Positions 1 to 10,924 of a stretch of DNA of 64,000 nucleotides are shown here, piece after piece. The position numbers and the translations under genes are program-made. The notes below the pieces were generated by a model. The model was given only the letters and a program-made list of their open reading frames with translations. It was not told the DNA's origin and made no database searches. Source of the DNA: Symbiodinium kawagutii (lineage: Eukaryota > Sar > Dinophyceae > Suessiales > Symbiodiniaceae); contig VSDK01000567.1 of NCBI GenBank assembly GCA_009767595.1, forward strand, positions 197,755 through 261,754, written 5' to 3'. Numbering within the stretch: position 1 is the stretch's first letter; every line of letters begins with the position of its first letter.

Positions 1-840
1 GGTTCATGGTCATTTATTCCATGCACAATCATTGACCATGGCAAGTATGTCTTTGAACATGGATGATTCCCCGATTCCCTGGCGTGTCAATTTCTTGTGG
101 TGCTTTGATACACAGGTCTGATCATCATGAGCATGGATATGACCCTACCAACCAAACATGGCTATTTGCATGTGGAAGGTAGTTAGCTATTTGATTTTCC
201 TTCCTGGGCCAGGAGTATGTGGAAAGGGTATTGCCCATTGAGGTGTTTTATTCACAAATGCTGGTTGGTCGTTGGTTGCCCCAGTCCCAAAAAATGCCAA
301 AATGGTATGGTTGAAAACCAGTTTATTTGGTTGAAAACCAATTTAATAGAATGGTTGGTATTCTGGTCAAATAGAAACCATCATGCCAAAATGGTATCGT
401 TGAAAATACAGTTAGCCAAATCATCTGGTGAAACCACCAAGCAGGACCGTCTCAAACTTAATCGGACATGTCACCTTCCTCGCATTAAAACCATTTGTTT
501 ATAACGAATAACGGTTAATCCTGGTAATTATATATATACCATGAATCACTTGACAATGGTGAACAACGGTTAACAATGGTGCCGAGCCATTATCAACCAT
601 GATTAATTAACCTTTAATTGCTTTATCCATGATTCATACTCACTCATCATGGTCTAATCAAACCATGGGTCAATTGACAGTCTTGGGACCCGACTTGTGA
701 GGCGTATATAGTTGTGGCAATTGCTTTGAAACTTTTGGACAATGAGAAGACCTGATTGGTTTCAGGATACCCAATTAATAATCCGTGATTAAAAATCATA
801 AATTGATCGTGGTTAATATGGATTAGTACCCCATCTTCGA
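1..840. other. AT-rich non-coding DNA
   Basis: I see no convincing coding stretch here. The sequence is rich in AACCAT/ATGGTT words, the same vocabulary as the intron-like DNA elsewhere in the window. Short open frames exist but lack splice context and protein-like composition. Confidence 0.5.
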
Positions 841-852
841 ACCAACTCGGCC

Positions 853-975
853 ACTCCGCCATGGAACGCTAAAGAGTGCAACAGCAACCTGCCATTGTCC
901 ACTCTTGTCACAAGCACTCAGCACCTGAGCATACTCGAAGTGGCTTTCAGGGAGGTCACTGTTGGATGCGCAGGA
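853..975 (-). CDS. candidate exon, PPR-like unit
   Basis: The minus strand reads about 40 codons that include QVLSACDKSGQWQVAVALF, which matches the dinoflagellate pentatricopeptide-repeat pattern (Y/F..xLSAC.K.GQWQ.A..L). PPR proteins are known to bind organellar RNA. The island is more GC-rich than its flanks. Exon ends are not certain; an AG lies near the 5' side. Similar single units occur at 3.2, 6.4, 10.85 and 11.9 kb on the same strand, so these may be exons of one PPR gene or scattered fragments. Confidence 0.45.
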
Positions 976-2378
976 ATGTGATGCAATCATGGTTTGATAA
1001 ATACTGAACTTAATTATATATATATATATGTATATATATATATACATTTGTGTGAAAATACAGACAACATATATAGTATGTTCCACATATATCTAACATG
1101 TACGTTCTGATAATATCCTTTGTCCAACACAAACCGCAGCAGGATGATGGTTGCAACATAAAACTGGGATCTGTCTGTCCAGTTGAAAATGGAGCCTCTA
1201 TGCAAATCTCTCAATACGGATCCCTTCACCAGTTGCTATTGTGCACCTAAAGGTTCTGGGCAACATGTTTGGGTACCCTGAGAATCTATAGCTTTTGGGA
1301 TCCCCGGATTGATGCCCTTGTTGCACGCTGGATGATTCATCGAAAGGAATTTGCTGTGTGCATCCCAATGTCAGGAAAACACCAACAAGGTTTGCGATGA
1401 GGGCAATGTACCCTTTACAATCCAAAGTAGCAAGGGGAAATCAACCAATGAAATAACTTAGCATGTCCACAAACAATTGGGTGCCAGTGTCCGGGATCTG
1501 CCAATCAATCAGGAAACATCACTTGATAGGAATATTATACCTCAAACTGATCCCCCCAAGTACCCCTGGTTTCTCTGCTAAACTGATCCTGTTGATGTGC
1601 TAGTGGCGGCCTCGAGCATCCCTCAGATTGTCGCTGGGCTATGCTGCTTACCGAGTCATCACGTCCACGTCCCAACGCCTGTGTTCATCACTTGGGGTAT
1701 GTCAAACCTCGAGGGTTCAACCATTGATGGACACACACACACATTACACATGTGTGAGGCTATCATCCAATCATCATTGATGATGCCATCATTGATGATG
1801 CTTCATTTTGTTTCCTGGATATTCACAGCTCCTGGCGCCCAACAAGTCTTGGATCAGTTGGTTGTGAGCAGATCAGTACGCACAGTGCACTTTCAGGCTC
1901 CATGTCAACAAACAAGGGTCACAACCAGAGGTAAGGGTCACTTGGTGAGGTGTGCTTGTGGGTCAGTATAAGTTAGGCGATGCACATCGCAACAGTTTGA
2001 CTAGTGTACTCAATTCCAGGATGTTCACTAGGGGTACAAGGTTTTAACCCACAGCCCTATCAGTCAAGGAGCGGAATTGTAGACAATCTGATCCGCACCA
2101 AAGCACAGTCCATCTCCAGTCTCCAAATCCTATCGTTGTGGACAGCCGGAGCCATGCAAACAAACACCGCTGATGCTGCGTCATCACCACCGTTCCGAAA
2201 GAAATGGGTGATTCCACACTGACTGATCGGTGGTTGGTTTCCGCATCCTGGGAGTCAATTCGAAGCCATGATCCTGAGGCCTAGCTGGAAAAAAAAAACA
2301 CATGATTCAAAGTACCTATCATCTCACCATTAATTAACCATTCACTATCGGCTATAGTGGATTACCGTTGATTCCCGA
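976..2378. other. AT-rich stretch with a TA microsatellite and weak exon candidates
   Basis: A (TA)n tract lies at about 1016-1046. Between about 1108 and 1207 the minus strand has a short protein-like frame (contains FNWTDRSQFYVATIILLRF) that could be an exon, but I cannot fix its splice sites. The rest holds nothing I can support. Confidence 0.35.
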
Positions 2379-2453
2379 TTGGTGGTTTCAATCCCTATCT
2401 TAGTCAACCAACATTTGTGAAAGTAAACATGAAAATGAAACCACCAAGCAGAT
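2379..2453. mobile_element. MITE family C copy (degenerate)
   Basis: It begins with GGTGGTTTCAA and ends with GAAACCACCAAGCAG, the inverted ends of family C. The internal GTCAACCAAC word is present. The copy is shorter than the usual 95-105 bp. Confidence 0.55.
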
Positions 2454-2470
2454 TCTGGCCAGTAGCTATT

Positions 2471-2600
2471 TGGCTGTGGGTCAAAAGCCTGTACCCCTGG
2501 TTCCCCTATAACTACGCATGCAGCATTGTTTTCCCTAATTATTATTATTGTTGGTTATCAATCCCCGTAAACTGGGTTGGCTAATATCGACCCATAGCAA
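2471..2600. mobile_element. MITE family B copy
   Basis: It starts with TGGCTGTGGGTCAAAAGCC, carries CCCCTGGTTCCCCTAT and TTTTCCCTA inside, and ends with AATATCGACCCATAGC. These are the defining ends and core of family B. A second right-end-like piece (GATATTGACCCATAGCCA) follows at about 2694-2711. Confidence 0.7.
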
Positions 2601-3150
2601 TGTAGTTGGTATATATCCCCTATCATTCGTAGTTATCATCCCCTATTACTAACCATTAACCAGCTAGTCAACCATTGTGGTTGGTTGGTTGATTGATATT
2701 GACCCATAGCCATTCATAGCTGGATATAGCTAGTGTATCCCCTATTTTTGTTTGTTATCTCCTATTGTTAACCAACCATAGCTAGTAGCTCATAATCATA
2801 AACCATATTATCCATTATATCTGCTATGATTAGTGCTTGTTATCCCCTATCCAGCCATTATGTCTGCTATGATTGAGCATTATATCTCTGCTATCATTTA
2901 GTTATAGACCATGCTTCAATTTATTATCCATAGCTAGTAGCTTCATAACCATAAACCATATCATCCATTAATCCATTATATCTGTTATGATTGTTGCTAT
3001 GATTGTTGCTTATTAACCAACCACTAGCTAGTAGCTTCATAATCATAAACATCCATAAACCATGCTATGATGTTGTTGTAATATAATGGATATGCTTATA
3101 AACCAGCTTACAATAACCATTCGTTGCTTGTTGTTCGCTCATGAATCCAC
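2601..3150. repeat. degenerate ATAACCAT / CTATGATTG repeat tract
   Basis: Words such as CATAACCATAAACCAT, TTATCCCCTAT and TATCTGCTATGATTG recur irregularly. There is no coding signal. It appears to be decayed repeat DNA of the type that fills the introns here. Confidence 0.5.
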
Positions 3151-3153
3151 TGG

Positions 3154-3282
3154 TCACGTTGCTGGCGGTCCCTTCACGGTGAAGGGTCCCGCCTCCAGAA
3201 GGCTCAAGGCTGCTTGCCAGGAAGCATCGCAGGCAGTGAGGACGGCAGTGTAGAGGATCAGGTCATTGGACCAGCGCCACTC
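3154..3282 (-). CDS. candidate exon, PPR-like unit
   Basis: An acceptor-like TTCAG precedes GAG TGG at 3282 on the minus strand. The frame reads EWRWSNDLILYTAVLTAC followed by WQAALSLLEAG, a PPR-type helix pair. The frame is open until a TGA at 3156-3154; a GT at the ACC/GTGAAG step could be the donor. It lies in a GC-rich island between AT-rich flanks. The likely role is as part of an RNA-binding PPR protein. Confidence 0.45.
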   Translation of the reverse strand, partial: EWRWSNDLILYTAVLTACDASWQAALSLLEAGPFTVKGPPAT

Positions 3283-3334
3283 CTGAAGCCGTGCACCACC
3301 CTTGATGGAATGGCTCGGTGGGATTCAGGTAGAT

Positions 3335-3465
3335 GGAGGTAGATTCAGGTAGATTCAGGTAGATTGTAGACTCAGGTAGATGGATAGATAGATAGATAGA
3401 TAGATAGATAGAGATAGAGATAGAGATAGAGATATAGATAGAGATTGAGATAGAGATAGATAAAT
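3335..3465. repeat. GATTCAGGTA tandem and GATA microsatellite
   Basis: AGATTCAGGTAG units are followed by (GATA)n and (GAGATA)n runs from about 3383 to 3460. It is simple sequence. The ORFs across it, rich in Ile, Ser and Tyr, are artefacts. Confidence 0.85.
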
Positions 3466-4539
3466 AGCTGTGACTCCAATGCTTCAGACTAGGCTCATAA
3501 ACTGCCACCACACCAAGGATCAACCCACAGCAGGGCGTTGGGCAACCACTGCTTGTACTTCACATCTGGCGCCGCACGATTCCCATAGGATAACGACAAA
3601 AGCTCAGCATCCACAAACACCGCCTGTCAAAAAAATCTTCCGTATGACACACTCAAGAGACATCTATCCTCATGATTGGTCGTACAGGTGAAGTTGCCCG
3701 AGCAGGGGTCTAGTTGGTGCCTCAATCGCTTAGTAGATCCAGGAATTGACGGCCTTTTGACGTCCCAGCGACCGTCACAGCTTCCAGTAGCGCTAAAGCA
3801 TAGGTCCAAGGGGTGCCCGATCCAATCACAGCAGTGCATGCGGCGAGACCTCAGCGTAGCAATGGGGATGTGGTAAATCCAACCCCCCCCAAAAAGCCTA
3901 TAGGCGATCTCCACTGGAAGAGTCATTTAATGAGCCTAGTCTGTAGTAAACTGAAGTACTACATGAAGTAACAACTAGGCTCATGGAAGTAACTGAAGAT
4001 GACTAGTCTCAACTAGTTGTCGTTCACAGTGCGAGCCTGCAGCGAGAGCTGTAGCTCTCTGCGGAAAGACTTGCCTGCTGAGATTGGCCAGCAACAGCTG
4101 AGGCACTCCAATTGAGAGACATGCCCATATGAAGTGGGTTGTCACACTCTGATACACTTACCGGGAAGTGGAAAATCCCTCATGTCTAGCTGGTTCACCT
4201 ATATGAGTATATATAGTCTTTCGTAACTTCCGGGTAGTTTCACCAAAGGCTATCTCTGTTTCCTACCCAAGTGGCCATCATCAGTGATGTGTTCTGGTAC
4301 ATCTATGGATATACTCCTGATTCGTCAAATTATGTGACGTTTTGGCTAGCCCCTTTCAGTCAACCGTTATTTGACCAATGATTATTTTTTTGTTCACCAT
4401 TGATTCAACTATTTGACCAATGAGAGTTATTTAGAAACATCCCAACATATCCACTAAAAAATGCTAGAAAAATGCTAGAAACATCTGAACATATCAACAC
4501 ACAAATGCTGACCTTATTTGACCAATGATAATTATATAG
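3466..4539. other. no gene seen
   Basis: Low-copy sequence of mixed composition. At about 3940-4020 there is an internally repetitive CTAGT/AAGTAACTGAAG stretch. I see no supported exon. Confidence 0.4.
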
Positions 4540-4714
4540 CTACTTAATCAACCGATCATTTGGGAAAAAAAAAGAGTTTGAAACCACCAGCCAGATGGCA
4601 GTGGGTCAAAACCCCGTACCCCTGGTTCCCCTATCATTTACCATTGTTTTCCCTATGAACTTGTTGGTGGAAATCCCCCATGAACATTGGTTGGTTAATA
4701 TTGACCCACAGCCA
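4540..4714. mobile_element. right half of a family C element joined to a family B element
   Basis: A family C right end (GTTTGAAACCACCAGCCAG, ending about 4593) abuts a full family B element from 4596 (TGGCAGTGGGTCAAAACCCC) to 4714 (ATATTGACCCACAGCCA). The direct abutment suggests nested or targeted insertion. Confidence 0.65.
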
Positions 4715-4769
4715 GATGATAATCATAGCTACTGAACCAACTGATGGCCTTTTGGAATCGCTCAGCAAC

Positions 4770-4865
4770 CTACGGCGTTTCCAGGATCGTCAGGTGACTC
4801 ACTTCCAGGCCGCCAGCCGTGTCCACGTTCGATAACAGCTGAGCGGCCTCCTGAGCGGCGGAAAT
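4770..4865 (-). CDS. candidate exon, function unknown
   Basis: A pyrimidine-rich acceptor (TTTCCCACAG) precedes ATTTCC at 4865 on the minus strand. The frame reads ISAAQEAAQLLSNVDTAGG and ends at a TAG at 4772-4770. A consensus donor GTGAGT inside (after 4803) may end the exon earlier. It sits in a sharply GC-rich island. I do not recognise the family. Confidence 0.45.
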   Translation of the reverse strand: MSAAQEAAQLLSNVDTAGGLEVSHLTILETP

Positions 4866-4899
4866 CTGTGGGAAACCCAGCAGACAAGCCCGGACAGCG

Positions 4900-6115
4900 C
4901 CCTGACAGCTGCTTGCAAGGTATAGGTTGGGTTATACCTCTGGAAAAAAAAACTTCCAACTGCTGGATTTAGAAAGGAAGGTTTATAGTGAGGTATAGCC
5001 CTACCAAAGAGCGGCCATTACAGTGCCAAAGAGGTTTTTAGTTTTAGCCCTTCCAAATATGGGTTGTACCTCCTCAAAAGGTATAGGTTGGCTGGCCACT
5101 GGAATATGCAGCTGGTGAAGAAAACACAAGTCAATATAATGATTAATTACTGTAGTTCATGAATTACAATTAGCCATTGTTGTTTTTTCGATCGGACCAA
5201 AAACCGCGCAGAGGACACGTTATGTTTGGTGTACACAGAAAGCACGCTCAATGTTGATGCTACGTCATGCATTGGGGGCTTGGGTGGGGGTGAGGTGGGG
5301 GATGTTACATGCATCGGGGCTGGGGTGGGGTGTGGGGGGATGTTAACCTTTGTTGCACGCTTCGTCAAACTATCAATGAGCATTGAATAAGCAACTTCAA
5401 CTATCATCCATCCTTTTACCTCCAAAAATCTTCAACTAATGTTGTATGAATATTACACTTCAGCTGATAAGCACTGCAAGTACTAACCATCAGATTCCAT
5501 CATCACTGGCAATCAGTATTTACAAGTAGTGCAAGCATTGCTGTTCATCAACATTAATGGTAGAACATCATCAACCTCTAACCACTAGCGATCAATATTA
5601 GTTGGTCATTAGCTACTATTGACCACCATTCGTTGGTTATCAACAGCTGGATCTAACAACCAAGCAGCCATACAACTACACCCCTATGAGCAGAAACGCA
5701 AGTCACTTGCAAGAGATGTCACTCCAGCCATCCATCTTGGCCTTCTACGTCTGTGGATTTTGGGTGTCTAGCTGGCATTAAGTGCCGTGCAGTGCAATGA
5801 TCTCCCTCTCTCTCTATGCTGAACATCTGGTTGGCAACCAGGGCAACCCCAAGATGTTCGTACAACGGTCGGGTGCTTACAGCAGTCATGCACTTCCATC
5901 CACCTTCCCTTCCGGCGATCCGAATCGGAATGACACTGTTCCAACGCGCAGGGTGGAAAAGGATCCGACCCATATGAAAGGCGCCAACACACCTATTGAA
6001 AAAAAACTACTACACCAATGATTTTTCTTTCGGCCTCCAAGATATGCACCTCCCTCCCAGGCCATGGTATATAACTCCAACACGACAATTCTTACAGCAA
6101 AGTCATGTTCCCCAT
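4900..6115. other. no gene seen; G-rich tract near 5.3 kb
   Basis: At about 5272-5340 there is a GGGGTG-rich tract. A moderately GC-rich segment at about 5780-5990 has overlapping short frames on both strands, none with a recognisable motif or clear splice sites. Confidence 0.35.
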
Positions 6116-6186
6116 CATTGGTTTGAACATTGTATCCTTAGACATCAACGAATTCCTTCGAAAGGATACAATGTTCAAACCAATGG
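6116..6186. repeat. 71-bp hairpin with 24-bp arms
   Basis: The left arm (from CATTGGTTTGAACATTGTAT) is followed by a loop of about 22 nt and then its reverse complement at 6162-6186. The arms are essentially perfect. It could be a tiny foldback element or an intronic hairpin. Confidence 0.75.
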
Positions 6187-6352
6187 GGTTAAAACACAAT
6201 CAACTGAGTGACCAAACCAATGGTTTGACTAAGATTTTATCCAATGATGGATAAAACCGATTGGTTAATGGTATCACCAATACACAATGGTGATAAAACC
6301 CATGGATACAAGGGTCACCAACGGGTTACACATCAACTTTTGGGGCTTACAC

Positions 6353-6473
6353 CTCCTACATGCCACAAGCTGCGCTGCTCCCGGCTCCTGCCATTCGACA
6401 GCTTTTTGGCAGGCAGAGATGCTGGGTGAATAGGTCACTGTGTGGAGCTTCGAGCGCCTCAAGTGCCTCAGAG
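6353..6473 (-). CDS. candidate exon, PPR-like unit
   Basis: The acceptor TTATCCCCTCAG ends just before 6473, and a donor GTGTAAG follows 6353. Between them the minus frame reads about 40 codons that include LHTVTYSPSISACQKAVEWQ, a PPR motif. The tail after EWQ (EPGAAQLVA) departs from the usual helix-B pattern, so the unit may be diverged. Both splice sites look plausible. Confidence 0.5.
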
Positions 6474-6599
6474 CTGAGGGGATAAGAGCCGCGACCATAG
6501 ATGCTATTTATACTTACTACACAATCAAATACAATAATCTACAATGTATGCCATTTATCTCTGAATTTCTTTCTTTAAACAAACAAATATTTACAATAT

Positions 6600-6673
6600 G
6601 TAAATATATATATATATAGATATATATATATATATAGATATATATATATATATAGATATATATATATATATCC
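6600..6673. repeat. TA/GATA microsatellite
   Basis: Three (TA)n runs interrupted by single GATA steps. Simple sequence. Confidence 0.9.
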
Positions 6674-6754
6674 CTTTTGTTCTTCCACGCGTGCTTCAAC
6701 TCAGGGCTGAATAAGTTGAAGGATAATGCCTGACCACTTTTGTTGACATTGAGA

Positions 6755-7150
6755 TGCGTTCCCAGAGCGCATGTGGGTGGGAAAGCAAAGCCTTATACTC
6801 AGAGCATGTGGGTGGGTGGGAAAAGAAATCATCACAATACATTACTTGCATAACGTTCCCAGAGCGCTTGTCTGTGAAAAAGCTTGCCGAAGCAAACCTC
6901 CTACACTCACAGCATGTAGGTGGGTAGGAAAAGAAAGCATCATAATACATTAGATGCATGAGCGTTCCCAGAAACCATGTCCCTTACCGTAAGGGCATGT
7001 GGGTGGGCGGGGCGTGAAATCATCACAGTACATTACTTACATGAACGTTCCCAGGGCGCTTGTCTGTGAAAAAGCTTGCCAAAGCAAACCTCCTACACTC
7101 ACAGCATGTAGGTGGGTAGGAAAAGAAAGCATCATCATACAGTACATGCA
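6755..7150. repeat. tandem array of GTTCCCAGAGCGC / GCATGTGGGTGGG units
   Basis: Two long copies of about 116 bp (about 6842-6957 and 7031-7146) are roughly 189 bp apart. Shorter related units fill the gap and the left flank, each carrying GCATGT(G/A)GGTGGG(T/C) and GTTCCCAG. It is non-coding and lies beside the transposase pseudogene. Confidence 0.75.
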
Positions 7151-7428
7151 TTAGCTTCAGCTTAAGTTCTCCTGAGCATACGTGCATGAGTAACAGACTG
7201 CAGGCGCAAGGACTTTCCACATCCTGACACTAAAAGTCTTCCAATGAAATGGAAATAACGCAGCCTATACTGTTCTGCCAAGGCACCCACTAAAAGGCTT
7301 CCAAGCACACACCTGCATCAGAACAGATGTCAAGAATCAGCAATGCAGAGGGCATTCTTGTCCATGAACACTACACAGATCACAAGCGGCTCCAGAACAT
7401 TTTTTGCCCCGCCCAATGTGATAGCCTA

Positions 7429-8556
7429 TCACTTCTCCGACAGAAAGCGCTTCATTGCCCATTGGCACAAAGCTCCTGTGGCAAGCCACATATCTGCATT
7501 CTTATTCCAGTACTGGTACTGGGCAGATCTGAGCTTGCCTTTCAACAACTGCGAACCGGCTTTAGTGTTTTGATTGAGGCTCAGGCGATCTTTCAAATAT
7601 CGCCAACAGCGGTCAATCACTTAAGGGGTACCGGCTTTGACACGCAGCTTCTTGTTCGTGCCTGGAACTTTGTGCTCCACTAGCTTGGTATATCGCGGCG
7701 CTTGCCATTTCCACTTGCCACGTACTTTGACGCGTTTTTTGCAATGCACAACTCTGTCGCGCAAAACACCTGCCACCTTGACCCGGTAGCTTTTCGCGGG
7801 ATCTGTGTGCAGCACCACTTTTCTGCCCTTCAGCCAGCGGTCGGCCAAAGGCCTCTATTCCGCTTTGCGCACGGCACCGGGTCCTGGAGCACGTGCCTCT
7901 GTGTGGACTGGCTTCAAACGATGCAAGACCAAAGTCTCTGGCTTGCCTCGCCGAACAATTCCGCACCATTGTTTCCATACAATAGGCGTTTTGGCATTGA
8001 TCAGCTCGGCGCAGCCAGTGACATTCTTCTTGTCAAATGTGCTCTCATCTGCTTCGACATCTTGCCATGCTGCGCCATTGCCAAAAACAATATGTTTCTC
8101 TTTCTCCTCTACATATTGTTTGCGCAGCATCACCAAGCGATGGTCCATATCCTCGATTGCTTTGTGATTCAAGTGGCGCTCGCCACATTTTCAGAGCTTG
8201 TGCCTTTGCCCCGCACCACGTTTTGGCTTCGCCAAGAGAGCTTTGAGTCGCTCCGTGGCTTCTGCTGTCCACACTCCGTTCACGCCCGCTTGCAATTGCA
8301 GCTGGTGCTGCACAGTGACCATACCGGAGGCCAACACCTTCGGCGTCATGGGAAGCCTTGAAGTGTGCACAAGCCAGGAAGCCACGGTCTCTACATCTGG
8401 GCGGACGGCTTGGACGTGGACAGCCCCAGGACGCTGCACTGGCGCTAGGCGAATGCATGCGTGTCCTCCATGCGACACCTGCACCGTTCCCGTCACTTCC
8501 AAGGTGGGTGCGAAGTACAGAAGCAACTCCCAGAGAAGCTTTTGAGCTGGTAGTGG
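7429..8556 (-). pseudogene. ISXO2/Merlin-like DDE transposase pseudogene
   Basis: A single minus-strand frame runs from 8556 to 7429, broken by three in-frame stops: TGA at 8193-8191, TAG at 7857-7855 and TAA at 7623-7621. Conserved-looking blocks, in order, are DVEADESTFDKKN (first catalytic Asp), QWCGIVRRGKPETLVLHRL, KVVLHTDPAKSY (second Asp) and VIDRCWRYLKDRLSLNQN, then an alpha-helical tail. The pattern resembles the ISXO2-like transposase domain of IS1595/Merlin elements. Each stop lies in an otherwise continuous frame and could come from one substitution (for example TGG or CAA). Upstream of 8556 the protein may continue in another frame from an ATG at 8623, which would imply a frameshift. 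I found no terminal inverted repeats. Family assignment rests on recalled motifs. Confidence 0.6.
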
Positions 8557-8689
8557 CTAGAATCCATTCACTTCGAGAAACAACTATTTCACATGTCTGC
8601 TCAGCTTGCTCGGAACAAACCATACGAGGGTAGAAACTTCGCAGCCCGAGGCACCTCCGCTCACCTCCGCTATCTTGAGGGCAAAGTTC

Positions 8690-9525
8690 GACTCCTGAGC
8701 ACAGTGGGAGGGCACAGTGGGAGGGAACGGTGGGACTCTGTGGGAGAGAAAAGTTGGGTCCGGTTATCCTTACCAGACTATAAGCTGGAACGGGCTCTCC
8801 TTACCAGACTATGGGCTTGTAAGAGCTTGCAAGCTCGCTTCGGGGGACACTGGAACGGGCTATCCATAACAGACTACAGGCTTGCAAGAGCTTGCAAGCT
8901 CGCTTCAGGACATATTTGCTCTAAGTAACAGGATTCAAGATTCAAGATTCAAGCTTTCAGGAAAAACTTCTTGAATCCAGGGCCTGGATTCAAGATTCAA
9001 GATTCAAGCTTTCAGGAAAAACTTCTTGAATCCAGGGCCTGGATTCAAGATTCAAGATTCAAGATTCCAGGAAAAACTTCTTGAATCCCAAGACTAGAAG
9101 CTTGAAAGTAACACAAGGCCCTGGATTCAAGAAGTTTCTTCTGAAATCTTGAATCTTGGATCTTGAATCCAGGCCTTGGATTCAAAAAGTTTTTTTCTGA
9201 AATCTTGAATCTTGAATCTTGAATCCAGGCCTGGCTTGCAAGAGCTTGCAAGCTGGCTTTGGGACAGAAATACTCTAAGTACTTGGGTTTGAATCCAGGC
9301 CCTGGATTCAAGAAGTTTTTCCTGGAATCTTGAATCTTGAATCCAGGCCCTGGATTCAAGAAGTTTTTCCTGGAATCTTGAATCTTGAATCCAGGCCTTG
9401 GATTCAAGAAGTTTTTCCTGGAATCTTGAATCTTGAATCCAGGCCCTGGCTTTCAAGAGCTTGCAAGCTGGCTTTGGGACAGAAATACTCTAAGTACTTG
9501 AGTTTGAATCCAGGCCTTGAGAAGG
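8690..9525. repeat. compound satellite-like region (GATTCAA and CTTGCAAGAGCTTGCAAG)
   Basis: Units with GATTCAAGATTCAAG and GGAAAAACTTCTTGAATCCA occur on both strands, so the region forms many inverted repeats. The palindrome CTTGCAAGAGCTTGCAAG recurs near 8811, 8881, 9236 and 9454. A block ending ACTCTAAGTACTTG is duplicated at about 9234-9290 and 9450-9505. ORFs here with repeating ESRPWIQ-type peptides are repeat artefacts. Confidence 0.8.
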
Positions 9526-10783
9526 TCAAAAAATATGCCTCAAAAAATAGGACTAAGATATGGAAAAAAAACCAGTAAATACCATCAAAAATAGCTAAGA
9601 GGTGGGTACCGGGGGGGTACCATATTATTATATATATATATATATTTATTTATTTATTTATATATATATATTTTATTATATATATATATATATTCATATG
9701 TATATATATATATATGGATCTATCTGAAAATGCATTGTCACTATGATATTCATCGCAAGACTTATTGCAGAGATAACTTCAGCTCATGGTAGATCCAAAT
9801 GGATAAACCACCCCAGATTACCTAAATAGCTGGTGAAAAACAGGGGAGTTATTTACAGGGATCTTACACGACTTGAGTTACTTACTTCTGTACCTCTCTA
9901 GTGTGGAAATTGGTTGATACGAGCAGGACTGTTTCTTGAACCAGTATTACCCACACAGTACCACAAACTTCTGCCAGAAACTGGGAAGCGGAGGGAATCA
10001 TAGCTGGCGAGATTCGCAGTAGCAGAGATTATTCATATAAGGAAATGATTGAATTGGATGAGTCATGATTCGTTTCCAATATAATCCAATATACTCATTA
10101 AGTATCCAATTCAAACTATGAGTCTTACCAGCATTGGATTACCAGAATGATCAACATGAGAAAATTATATGATATGATTAATCTTACTGGTATGGGAGTG
10201 TTGACGTGACGCAATACTTGCATGATTGACAAATCCTGAATTGAGGCCAATCCTTCATACTAAGCATCTCTGCTTAGAGGCTTTTTGGACACTTCTCAAA
10301 TAGAGTTTCATCCAACAGGACTTGGCAGGAAAATGAACAAGACATGAAGCAACAGTTCAACCCATGGAAACTCCGTTCTGGAGAATACTCTCACCAGCAA
10401 TTGTCACTATTCTACCTGTGACCTTGAGCCGGAACGGACTGTCCTTGGGCTGGACAAAGCATCACCGCAGCATGTCCCAAATCACCACAGTTTCAAACTT
10501 CGATCCAGGATCCACTTGGCTGATCGACACCCACCGATTTGATTGGTCATCCTAGGCATGGAACCTTTCAATGAAAAAAAAGAGCAGGATCCGAGCAGAT
10601 TTGAGCCACACAAAATATCCCAATTCTGACCTATGATAGTGATTAGTTAATAGCTATTTCTAGTTCATTCATTGACATACAATCTACTGTATGAAAACAG
10701 CTGTAGGTTCAAAAGCCTCTATCAACAATCAACCAACCAAACAGCTTTTTCATTGCTCACTTAGACTCCTTGTGGTGCACCAC
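9526..10783. other. no gene seen; TA-rich tract
   Basis: A (TA)n/(TATT)n tract occupies about 9626-9715. The rest is unique AT-rich DNA; a possible small minus-strand exon near 10.40-10.47 kb is too weak to annotate. Confidence 0.4.
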
Positions 10784-10920
10784 CCAGCCCCCCCGAAACG
10801 AGCGACAAACTTCGCAAGACTTGTAGGCCTTGCAACCATTCCGCAACACGAGAGCAGGCGGCAATGCAGGAGTTGAAGATCTTGAGGCTTGGTTCCAGGG
10901 AAGTGCTTTGCATCGCATGC
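10784..10920 (-). CDS. candidate exon, PPR-like unit
   Basis: An acceptor of the form GCCCCCCAG ends immediately before 10920 on the minus strand. The frame reads through LEPSLKIFNSCIAACSRVAE and then WLQGLQVL, a clear PPR-type unit (FN.CIAAC....EW..GL..L). A GT donor (GTGGTG) after 10784 is possible; the frame stays open to a TAA at about 10761. It is one of several single-PPR islands on this strand. Confidence 0.5.
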
Positions 10921-10924
10921 CTGG

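Noticed and set aside
7702-8361. Plus-strand open frame of 219 codons
   Set aside because: It is the antisense shadow of the transposase pseudogene, whose motifs lie on the minus strand.
9045-9578. Frames with repeating IQDSRFQ or ESRPWIQ peptides
   Set aside because: They come from the GATTCAA satellite, are read on both strands and have no start or domain.
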